Translations under genes and position numbers: made by a program
From: Paulinella micropora
Taxonomy: Eukaryota > Cercozoa > Imbricatea > Euglyphida > Paulinellidae
DNA length: 20,000 bases
Direction: 5' to 3'
Assembly (NCBI GenBank): GCA_019918135.1
Contig: WBZZ01006500.1
Span: forward strand, 10,001 to 30,000
Notes under the pieces: model-generated
Told to the model about the DNA's origin: nothing
Database searches by the model: none
The model's input: only the letters and a program-made list of their open reading frames with translations
Shown: positions 8,887 to 15,746 of the stretch, in pieces
How positions within the stretch are numbered: position 1 is the stretch's first letter
Layout: the number at the start of each line of letters is the position of its first letter

Positions 8887-9258
8887 ATGAGTGAATTCAA
8901 ATACCAAAAGATTATTTTTCTGAGTAATGATTTTCCAGGCAGGGTTAATGGTAGCAAGACATTTGACAAAACAGTTCAAATGAACTTTACCCCAACCAGA
9001 ATGAATGTTAAGTTTATCCACTATATGAATAATACGACGGAGACGAAAACAAAAATCCTTTATGTGGACCGCATTGGGATTATTGGAACATTCGCTGATA
9101 GCAACACTGCGAACATTTCCTATCTCGGCTACAACTTGGGAATTATTAATTGGACCGACGGGCAATACACTTTTAAAGTGCTTAAAACGGACAGCGGTAA
9201 TATTGAAACTGACCAACTAGCTGGAAGAATTGTTATTTGTTTAGAATTTCTCGGGTAG
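8887..9258 (+). CDS. Small beta-rich protein, unknown; candidate virion component
   Basis: 123 residues, intact, starting MSEFKYQKIIFLSNDF. It alternates hydrophobic and polar residues throughout with few helix formers (MNVKFIHYMNN, GIIGTFADSN, GQYTFKVLKTDSG, LAGRIVICLEFLG), suggesting a compact beta-sandwich. There is no signal peptide, membrane segment or catalytic motif. The shared leader block lies directly in front, as for fibre, ATPase and lipase, so it is probably expressed with the late or structural set. It is far too short for a double jelly-roll capsid protein. I do not recognise the family. Confidence 0.75.
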   Translation: MSEFKYQKIIFLSNDFPGRVNGSKTFDKTVQMNFTPTRMNVKFIHYMNNTTETKTKILYVDRIGIIGTFADSNTANISYLGYNLGIINWTDGQYTFKVLKTDSGNIETDQLAGRIVICLEFLG

Positions 9259-9332
9259 GGGCCTGCTCCCCCTACGACCCCGCCACTAAAATAAAAAATA
9301 TATTTTTCTATATATAGTTTTTTGAGGTTGTA
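9259..9332. other. Short intergenic region with GC-rich stop-proximal segment
   Basis: It includes GGGGCCTGCTCCCCCTACGAC right after the stop codon, where GGGG(C) can pair with CCCC to form a small stem (9257-9274), then AT-rich sequence leading to the next leader block. A 3' end signal is possible but not demonstrable. Confidence 0.3.
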
Positions 9333-9358
9333 GGAGGTTTTTTGAAAAAAAAGCTTTT
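9333..9358 (+). promoter_or_regulatory. Conserved leader/promoter block, copy 3 (divergent)
   Basis: GGAGGTTTTTTGAAAAAAAA then GCTTTT, ending two bases before the ATG at 9361 of the ATPase remnant. It keeps the TTTTTTGAAAAA..GCTT core of the other copies, while the CACCAAAA part is degenerate. Confidence 0.55.
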
Positions 9359-9360
9359 AC

Positions 9361-9794
9361 ATGGAGAAAATCAATAATGTAAAGGTGAAACCTGTTAAGC
9401 AAAACGGAGATGGCGACAAGTTGGCAAAAGGATATAAGTTATTTGATGAACCGTATGCCAATATTTTTCTTCTCGCTCTCAAGAAGAGTGGCAAGACGAC
9501 CGCACTGTTTGAAATCCCGAAAACGAACGACACTACAAGTCGAAAGTGATTATGAGTTCTCAGTATTTGAACGATATGAAGCCTGAGGCTATTAAACAGC
9601 TGGACTACCTTCTTATTTTTCCTGGACAGTCTCAGGATAAAATAGAACTCGTGTATAAACATTTGGACCTAGGCTACGACCTTGAATACTTCATAGAAAA
9701 ATATCACGAGGCGACCAAAGAACGATTTAACTTTTTGTATGTGGATGCGGTATCGGACGAGCTGAGGCAAAATTTCAACTATCGCTTGCGATAG
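9361..9794 (+). pseudogene. A32-like (FtsK/HerA) genome-packaging ATPase, internally deleted
   Basis: The first part (from 9361) has the usual lead-in and a Walker A, LALKKSGKTT (residues 38-47, first Gly replaced by Ala). The reading then breaks at about 9510. A different frame begins ENERHYKSKVIMSSQYLND and runs to 9794, matching the C-terminal third of viral packaging ATPases: the SSQYLND sensor-like segment, then FIEKYHEATKERFNFLYVD and RQNFN. The region between them, which should contain Walker B and is usually many tens of residues, is missing. Only about 144 codons remain, well short of family length. The ATPase should pump DNA into capsids; this copy cannot hydrolyse ATP normally. It is followed by small basic proteins. 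Confidence 0.85.
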
Positions 9795-9924
9795 TCAATA
9801 ATTTTAACAAAAGGTTTTTGTAATTTATTATTAATTATTTTTTTCTATATTATAATGGTCGTGAAAACAACAAGGGTTGAAGTCATTCCCACAGTCGGAA
9901 AAATAACAAAAAAACTCAAACACA

Positions 9925-10177
9925 ATGGCGGGCGGAAGAAAGAAAACTGGTCGCAAGAAACAAAAGGGTTGTGGTCAAAAGGGAGGTAAAATAAACTGGG
10001 AAAAAGTTGGCAATACAATTTAGGAATATTAATAACTATTTGAAAAAAGACAAAACAATTTCTCGCTTAGCTGGTGCTTTGGATAGGGTTGGTGTTCCTT
10101 ATGCTGACAAAGTTCAAAAGGTTGCTAGCGATATGGGATACGGAAAGCAGCGAGGCCGTGGGGCACTTAAATTTTAA
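9925..10177 (+). pseudogene. Small basic Gly/Lys/Arg-rich protein (core or capsid-associated type), frameshifted
   Basis: The ATG at 9925 gives a very basic start (MAGGRKKTGRKKQKGCGQKGG) and stops after 32 codons at 10021-10023. Just before, near 10005-10013, another frame opens and runs to 10177: an amphipathic stretch, NINNYLKKDKTISRLAGALD, then a GYGKQRGRGALKF tail. Small basic proteins ending in a GYG-R-R-G tail recur in adenovirus-like and polinton-like virion proteins, but this is weak resemblance, not a family match. A second ATG at 9855 opens a 44-codon overlapping frame ending at 9989, which could be the true N-terminus before another frameshift. DNA binding inside the virion is the most likely role. 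Confidence 0.5.
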
Positions 10178-10241
10178 AACCCCCTGGTGGGTTCAAATAT
10201 TAAACTAAACTTTCTATTATTTTTTTTACTAACAATATACA

Positions 10242-10415
10242 ATGAGAAAAACCTAAACAACGACCGCGAGGATATACAGAACGAAAGATGGTCGGCCATA
10301 TATCAAAGTAAAAGGCAAACGAGCATATCTAAACTTTGGAAAGAAAACAAATGACTTATCAACACTTCAAATTGTTGCAAGCCGTTTTCGTGGAATTGTT
10401 GTGTTGACCTCATAG
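10242..10415 (+). pseudogene. Tiny basic protein with an early in-frame stop
   Basis: The ATG at 10242 is followed by a TAA at the fifth codon (10254-10256). The same frame then continues without a stop for 52 codons to 10413-10415 with clear protein-like composition, including RIYRTKDGRPYIKVKGKRAY. Small PDGR/DGRPYIK-V-GKR proteins of this kind recur in large DNA viruses of protists, so I believe the frame is genuine and the TAA is a mutation or error. It lies between the basic core-like protein and the 128-residue protein, all in the same direction. Confidence 0.5.
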
Positions 10416-10435
10416 GGCTTAGCAAATTTAAAAAA

Positions 10436-10822
10436 ATGGCGAGAGTGATAAAAGAAGCGAGCAGGAATACGATAAGACTGCAAATACAAGAATATCTTGA
10501 CATCGTGGCTATTGATGTATTCGTAGAACCTCGTTATATATGTGAAATACGTGGTGATATATATGAGCGGGTTGATGTCCATGTTGATCACCACTTTGAC
10601 ATCATACAATTCAAAGACATCCTTCAACAATACCTTGAAGTTAATAGAGAAGTAGAAGTTGAAGACAACCTTTTGAAAGAACCGCACTTCACCAAGTTTA
10701 GCGACTTTCACAAACAGAAAGCAATACTGCGAATTATAAAAAAAGAAATCAATATAGAGGTAAAATGTATCTCCTACGGTAAATACTTTTTCAGTTCGTC
10801 TTTATTTTGGACCCAAGGTTGA
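10436..10822 (+). CDS. Hypothetical protein, 128 residues
   Basis: It starts MARVIKEASRNTIRLQIQEY immediately after an A-rich run 21 bp past the preceding stop. Mixed alpha/beta composition, with an acidic and hydrophobic centre (IYERVDVHVDHHFDIIQFKDILQQYLEV), no membrane segment and no motif I recognise. The last 16 codons overlap antisense with the 3' end of the ExoX-C-like gene (10774-10822). The genuine C-terminus may have been lost to a frameshift before that point. A competing minus-strand frame over the same DNA (10711-10367) is hydrophobic and lacks context, so I prefer this strand. Confidence 0.6.
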   Translation: MARVIKEASRNTIRLQIQEYLDIVAIDVFVEPRYICEIRGDIYERVDVHVDHHFDIIQFKDILQQYLEVNREVEVEDNLLKEPHFTKFSDFHKQKAILRIIKKEINIEVKCISYGKYFFSSSLFWTQG

Positions 10823-11052
10823 CGAACTAACCATTCAATATATGGCTTATCAATCTTTGCGATGTCTTCTATTTTTTTGCCTTTGTATTTACTAAAGTGA
10901 AAAGTGTCCTTTGGTTGAGCATCTCTCATTTCTTCAATTGCTTTTATTTCGTCGTGGATTACCTTTTGAACATCGGCAAGAGAAAATGATTTATTTTCGC
11001 TTTCAATTGAAAGTTGTTGGAACTTCTCGCACAGTCTAGTGAGGGTGGACAT
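10774..11052 (-). CDS. ExoX C-terminal-like / DUF3820-like small protein
   Basis: 92 residues, intact. After a helical N-terminal half (LCEKFQQLSIESENKSFSLADVQKVIHDEI), residues about 50-80 show FHFSKYKGKKIEDIAKIDKP followed by YIEWLVRQPW. This is the signature of the short domain attached to ExoX-type exonucleases and found alone in many phage and viral proteins. There is no nuclease domain here, so a DNA-metabolism accessory or binding role is the most that can be said. It is transcribed away from the lipase; the two genes share a divergent region (11053-11164) containing the conserved leader block. Confidence 0.7.
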   Translation of the reverse strand: MSTLTRLCEKFQQLSIESENKSFSLADVQKVIHDEIKAIEEMRDAQPKDTFHFSKYKGKKIEDIAKIDKPYIEWLVRQPWVQNKDELKKYLP

Positions 11053-11108
11053 AGTAGGGTGTATATAGTTGACAGTATAAAAAATAAAAAAATTAAATAA
11101 TTAATATA

Positions 11109-11164
11109 GGAACCTTTTGAAAAAGCTTCACCAAAACCGGAGGTGCGGAGGCGGAGTCTCTGCG
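11109..11164 (+). promoter_or_regulatory. Conserved leader/promoter block, copy 4 (long form)
   Basis: GGAACCTTTTGAAAAAGCTT then CACCAAAACC, then a GC-rich GGAGGTGCGGAGGCGGAGTC part ending TCTGCG, directly abutting the lipase ATG at 11165. It is the reverse complement of 4147-4203 apart from a 3-base gap. AATATA precedes it, as in the copy at 8845. Confidence 0.75.
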
Positions 11165-11854
11165 ATGAGCGAGTGGATTATCTTCGTTAAGGCTTACTCC
11201 GCCAAGCATAACATAAGCTATAAGGAAGCATTGAAAAAAGCTGGTAAGGCATACAGGAAACAAAAGAAGGGCAATGCGGATTTGTCTGAGGATGTCTATT
11301 TGTCTTCATCAGAACGAAAAGGTGCTGACGGATGGAACCCAGTCGCGAGCAAAGAAAAATCAACAGTGTATGAAAAAGACGGCAAAGCTATTGTAGCATT
11401 TAGAGGCTCGGCAGATAAAAGGGACTTACTCACAGATGTCGCATTGGTAAAGGGAGTATTAAAAAGAACACCGAGATATAAAGAAGAACAAAAGCTGGTT
11501 GACGAAGTGATGAAGAAATATGGTAAGGATAATGTAAAGCTGACGGGTCATAGCCTTGGAGGAACGATAGCGAAAGATTTAAGTAGGCAGACTGGGGTAA
11601 GGGCTACAACATACAACAAAGGCAGTAGCCCAAAAGACCTCATTGAAGGAGTAATTGACCGAGTAGCTATAAAGGTAAACCCGAAAGGTAAAAGGGCGAA
11701 GACGGCGAAGCTAACGACGAACTACCGAACCGCATTTGACCCCGTATCATTGATAGGGGCGACTGCTGTAAATACTAAGTTAGTGAAACCAAAAAAAGGA
11801 ATTCATACTATTAGAAGCTTCAAAGGTAAAGGAGCCAAAAAAATATATTTATAA
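11165..11854 (+). CDS. Class 3 lipase-like alpha/beta hydrolase
   Basis: 229 residues from the ATG at 11165, chosen because it follows the leader block; no other ATG lies upstream in frame. Residues 1-36 (WIIFVKAYSAKHNISYKEAL...YRKQKK) form a short helical basic module seen at the N-termini of many proteins of protist DNA viruses. The hydrolase follows: oxyanion-hole segment AFRGSAD (78-84), nucleophile elbow GHSLG with Ser130, Asp192 in FDPVS and His214 in KGIHTIRSF. The Ser-Asp-His triad is therefore complete. It should hydrolyse glycerolipid esters, perhaps aiding membrane passage during entry or exit. The tail is very basic. Class 3 lipases are known accessories of polinton-like viruses. 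It converges on the polymerase, with 1 bp between the stops. Confidence 0.9.
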   Translation: MSEWIIFVKAYSAKHNISYKEALKKAGKAYRKQKKGNADLSEDVYLSSSERKGADGWNPVASKEKSTVYEKDGKAIVAFRGSADKRDLLTDVALVKGVLKRTPRYKEEQKLVDEVMKKYGKDNVKLTGHSLGGTIAKDLSRQTGVRATTYNKGSSPKDLIEGVIDRVAIKVNPKGKRAKTAKLTTNYRTAFDPVSLIGATAVNTKLVKPKKGIHTIRSFKGKGAKKIYL

Positions 11855-11855
11855 T

Positions 11856-14800
11856 TCAACAGCGAATGTGAAAGCCAAGCGGAATGCTGTCGTTATCATT
11901 AATGAACTCACGACCCGCCCACTTATTCTCATTAACTTGTTTTTTAACATTAGTCATATGTAAAATGCTAAAATGTGGGACTTGTTGTTGTTTGCTGTTT
12001 CTATCAATGTGTATTTTTTTCATTTGGAAATCCTTAACATTTTTAACCAACCCGCCTTTGTCCATCTTATCAAATGTATTATAGTTTAGCTGATTAGCAT
12101 CTAAGCCTTTACCCCTAAAATGGAAATATCTTTTAACTCCATTTTCCGTCACTATTTAACTCCTTTTGAAATATGCTTTAAGTCGTTCTTAGTAATTCCT
12201 TCCGTAAAGGCATCCTTCGTTGTAAATTCTAACATATATAGTTTTGGTGCTATTCACACACCTTTTATAATCTTACATCCATCGCCTAAGTCGTCCCCTA
12301 TACCGCCCAGTTTCTTATTACCCATATTCTTGATATATCTAGCACATCTCGCGTGGATTTGTAAGCTATCTGTATCTGTGTAGTAAAAGTCATCTTCAAT
12401 GGTTCCGTTCGGGTTGGCTTCCTTAATATAGTTGAACATAATTCGCCTGCTATATGCTAGTATGAATGCCCCATAGTGTGAAGGCTTCGTTATGCTACTC
12501 TCTAATAAGATTGGATTGCGAGGTAAGCCCGATATGTGCCATAAATCTTTTCCTTCTTTATCTGTAAATTTAACGATGTCAATTATTTGATTACTATTCC
12601 AGAATTTCCAGTATTCTTCGTTAGTTTGTATATATGTTGTTATTGAAGGTATCGGTCTGTATCATCTTACCGTATAGATTATTCATAAATAGCTTGGCGA
12701 GCAGATATTGCGGGCTACCTTTCTCCGCATTTTCCTTCGCCTTAAACATATCGTCTATGTATTTGGCGAATACACATTCAGATTTAACAGTGTAGTATCC
12801 TTTATGAATGCGGACTTCGTATCCTTCGGCTACCATATCCTCAATATCTACACTCGTCAGCCATTGGTCCTTCATATCTTCTAGTCGCCATTTAAGAGAG
12901 CCCATTCTGTCTCTCTGCCCAATCCTTGAATGTAATATGTCTTTTGGAGAAATGTAGTCAAGGTTGTAAATACCGATTTGAAGGTTTCGCGGATCAAATG
13001 GTCCGATTGTTTCCAGTATATCGCCCACCATAAAAGCTAACAACATCGCGGTAGGATATAATATAGAGATACGACATCCGCATCTACGAGGTAGTCAATT
13101 ATTTCGTCAAAGGTGATCTGTTTTTGTAGGTATCGTTCATACTGAGCTGAAATGAACCTCCTCTTGGACGGGTAAGTCCTTCCGCCGATAATGGCTTTTC
13201 TAAATGCTCTTTCCTGCTCCACCGTTGGAAGTCTCACCTCGTATTTACCGTCTACATATTTTTTCCATATGTTGAAAGCCAGATTAGAAGTTGAAATGTA
13301 TGAAGTTAGATTGACTTTGTGAGTTGTAAATATCGTAGTGTTTAATTTATCATATAATTCCTTCAAACCCATAACATCATTCCTTAGATAAGTCAGACAG
13401 TCCTGCTTCATCTTTTCTTCCATATCTTTCCATCTGCGGGCTTGCTCGTGGTCAAAATCGCCTTTGAGAATTTCGCACCCCATACTTTCAAGATTTGCTT
13501 TAAGGCTTCCTTGGGTATGCTTACACATATCCCACATCTTAACATTTTCAAACTCTGAGCAGATAATAGAGCCGTTGTTAATTTTTGACGACTTAATCTT
13601 AATACCCCTTTTAATTAATTCTTGATGTATGAAGTAGTGGTCAAAATTCGCTCCGTTAAAACCATTAACATATAGAACGGGTGGTTTGTCATTTTTACCT
13701 TTCGGCACCCACCCTGCTTTTATAAGGTTGCCTCGTTCTATTAGTAGGTCGACAAATTGACTTATACAATCTTTGCCAGCTATGTATTTAAAACCCTCAG
13801 AGCCCTGAGTATATCCAACAATGTAGCAGTCGTGGATATCGTAGCCGACAGCGATGTTTGTATTTCTAAATGATTCCAAATCGTAATGAAAGACTTGGTC
13901 GTTGTTTATTTGTTCTTCCGTGTGGAACTTAGTTATTAAGTGTCTTTTACCATTCTTCTTCAATCTAATATCAGCAAATTTTTTCCTGTTAAGATTACAT
14001 TTATGTTTGTTCAAATATAATCGCAAGCAGTCTTCGCATCGCTTCTTAAACTGCTTAACTAATCCGTAATAATGGTTATTCTCCAAAATTAGTTTGTCGG
14101 GTTCTTGTCCTTCTTCGTTTGTGTTGAATGTCTGCTTCATAATATGATCAGTTATTTCATATGTTTTCCCTTCCTTAACATATTTTTTCAATATTTCAAC
14201 CGCTATTGAAAATGGTATTGGTGAGTTTGGTGGAAGGTTGAATTCGGCTCGGACGATATTACAGCGGTTCTTGTTCATCGGATAGATGAATATTTAGAAT
14301 ATCATTACACAGAAAGAATAGACAGTTGTTATTTTTGCTTGGCGGAGATATCTTTCTGCCTTCTTCAACTTTCTCCCTCTTTTCAGTTTTTCCCTCATAG
14401 CATCCTCCGCCGTTTTCTTGAACTATGGTTATTTCCACATATCGTATGTTTCTTTCATATCCATTCTCACTCGCTTCAATGTTGTTTATGTTGAACTCGT
14501 TAAGAGCATCCATAAATACGGTATCGTATTGGCGGAGTTGAAATGAATTAAAACTTTTCTTTTTTAAATAGTGGTCGTATCGTTCATTAGCAGGCGGTGG
14601 AGTATGTTATAGATATATTGACATCCGCATTAGCAGTCATCCCTTCCCTTCTGGCATATCTTATAGCGGGTATCAATACCTTCTCTTCCAAGGTGTCTGT
14701 ATCATAGAAGCTTATATCTAAGTCCCTAAATTTGTATGTGAGAGAGTTCAGCCTGTTATCCCTCCTAACTTCATAATCGTTTGCTATAAACTCTCGTCGC

Positions 14801-14976
14801 TTCGCTTCTCGGGTCTTAGCCTCGCGGAGATTCGCCCTCGTATTACTACGGATGTTAGATAAAAGGCCCTGGCGGTTTCTTTTATCTTTCGTTTCAACCT
14901 TTCTGAGCTTAGCCTTAGCTTGAAGAAGTTGAACATATTGCTTGTTTGGTCTTGGTGGTAAAGGTGGTTTGGACAT
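11856..14976 (-). pseudogene. Protein-primed family B DNA polymerase, multiply broken
   Basis: About 1,040 codons from the ATG at 14976, the usual size for Polinton pPolB. The N-terminal basic segment runs into NNNCLFFLCND and a Cys/His cluster (RCEDCLRLYLNKHKC). Exonuclease motifs: ExoI YDLESF (about 13880), ExoII FNGANFD, ExoIII YLRNDV. Polymerase motifs: PolA DVVSLY (about 13065, broken at its Pro), PolB LFMNNLYGKM (about 12670) and PolC YTDTDS (about 12375). Frame changes occur near 14595, 14265, 13050, 12640 and 12155. A TGA at about 12243-12245 replaces what looks like a Trp codon before APKLYMLEF. It would replicate the element from a terminal protein bound at the TIR ends. This copy cannot make a full enzyme as read. 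TATATA lies just upstream (about 14985-14996). Confidence 0.93.
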
Positions 14977-15103
14977 TTTACAGTTATGTATATATAAGGT
15001 AAGATACTTTTTCTAAAAATAATTAATTAATGTTTTTACCGTTATTATATGGGGGTTATATGTGTTTAGATGAAAAATATTTGTACCAGAATAAAAAAAA
15101 TAA
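14977..15103. other. AT-rich spacer with promoter-like sequence
   Basis: On the minus strand, a TATATATA run about 10-20 bp before the polymerase ATG is the only recognisable feature. No gene is seen. Confidence 0.45.
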
Positions 15104-15317
15104 TTAGAACTTAAACTGTTTTTTACTCAGTCTATCTTCCAACTCTTGTATCTTCTTTTTGTATTCCTCTATGCTTTTGAGTTCTTGCTTTTGCTTTTAA
15201 TGCTTTTTCTTTTCTTTCCTCCTTCAACCTTTCTTGGTGGCGGTAGTAGTATGCGAGAGCTTTCTCGTTATTTCTCTTTCGTCTTGCTTCTCCTTCGTAT
15301 AGTTTTGGTCTTGGCAT
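15104..15317 (-). pseudogene. Small basic coiled-coil protein, one frameshift
   Basis: It starts MPRPKLYEGEARRKRNNEKA at 15317. The N-terminal half is rich in Arg, Lys and Tyr (YYYRHQERLKEERK). The open frame then runs to a stop at 15132 with an improbable tail, but one base away near 15185 the neighbouring frame reads KQELKSIEEYKKKIQELEDR to a stop at 15104-15106, giving clean coiled-coil heptads. About 71 residues if repaired. The basic region plus coiled coil is reminiscent of bZIP-like DNA-binding proteins, but the conserved Asn/Arg spacing of bZIP is not met. Promoter-like TATA sequence precedes it (about 15330-15345). It is the first gene in from the right TIR. Confidence 0.6.
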
Positions 15318-15384
15318 CGTCTCAACTATGTATATTATAGTTTATATATTTTTATAAATGTAAAATAATTAATTAAATTATTAA
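15318..15384. other. AT-rich spacer between last gene and right TIR
   Basis: ATATATAAAC-type TATA sequence on the minus strand, and AATTAATTAAATTATTAATT next to the repeat. No gene. Confidence 0.4.
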
Positions 15385-15522
15385 TTTTTGCTTCCTTTTT
15401 GATTTCCTCTTGATTTCTTAATTATTTCTTGTTTGTTTAAAAATGGTGATTTGGACTGAAAGACCCTTCTCTTAGAGTGCATTTTCTTGAAAATGACCCT
15501 AAGAAAAGGGTAATTATCTTCT
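15385..15522 (-). repeat. Right terminal inverted repeat
   Basis: Reverse complement of 813-949 with two substitutions and one extra base. It ends GGTAATTATCTTCT, the complement of the left terminus, and is followed directly by the CCTTGT duplication. Confidence 0.95.
15463..15511. repeat. Hairpin-forming palindrome inside the right TIR
   Basis: Arms ACCCTTCTCTTAG and CTAAGAAAAGGGT surround CATTTTC / GAAAATG. It is the counterpart of 824-872, with one base changed in the outer arm. Confidence 0.8.
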
Positions 15523-15528
15523 CCTTGT
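15523..15528. repeat. Target site duplication, right copy (CCTTGT)
   Basis: Identical to 807-812 and directly abutting the right TIR. Confidence 0.9.
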
Positions 15529-15746
15529 CACGTCAATATGGCATATCAAGGTTCTGTTTAGTTAAGCCTGATGAGGCTAGCCTCGGACCCGGGCCCTCCA
15601 AAGTTTGACCATGGAAAGGAATGGGAGGCTATTCAAATACACTTTTACTTAGTTATAGGTGTCACCGGCCGCAGGCTTTGAGTCTCACCCCTTAGCAAAA
15701 CCCCTACTACCACCCAAACGCCCTGAATCTCACTAATGCACCTTTT
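15529..15746. other. Host sequence between the insertion and the gag-like region
   Basis: No gene is recognised. The first 40 bases include TGGCATATCAAGGTTCTG, loosely like a tRNA primer-binding region, as expected between a 5' LTR and gag. The resemblance is weak. Confidence 0.3.

Larger units (their letters stand above)
813..15522. mobile_element. Polinton/Maverick-type element (polinton-like virus), 14,710 bp
   Basis: The element is bounded by about 137-bp terminal inverted repeats with 5'-AG and CT-3' ends and by a 6-bp direct repeat of host sequence. Inside are the family hallmarks: rve integrase, protein-primed PolB and an A32-like ATPase remnant, with polinton-like-virus accessories (class 3 lipase, GIY-YIG nuclease, fibre). 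It is visibly more AT-rich than the right flank. No major capsid, penton or protease gene is recognisable and about ten genes carry frameshifts, stops or deletions, so this copy looks defective. Boundaries are read directly; the class assignment rests on termini plus gene content. Confidence 0.93.

Noticed and set aside
8887..9258. Beta-rich 123-residue protein as a major capsid or penton protein
   Set aside because: It is too short for a double jelly-roll, and no residue pattern supports penton. Left as unknown.
10367..10711. Minus-strand hydrophobic frame of 114 codons
   Set aside because: It overlaps both a basic mini-protein and the 128-residue gene on the plus strand, and has no leader or motif.
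7550..12245. Alternative genetic code as an explanation for internal stops
   Set aside because: TAG, TAA and TGA all occur once or twice inside genes and all also end genes, and frameshifts are far more frequent than in-frame stops. Mutation or sequence error is simpler.
15104..15317. bZIP transcription factor
   Set aside because: The basic region lacks the required Asn-x7-Arg spacing and there is no clear leucine zipper register.
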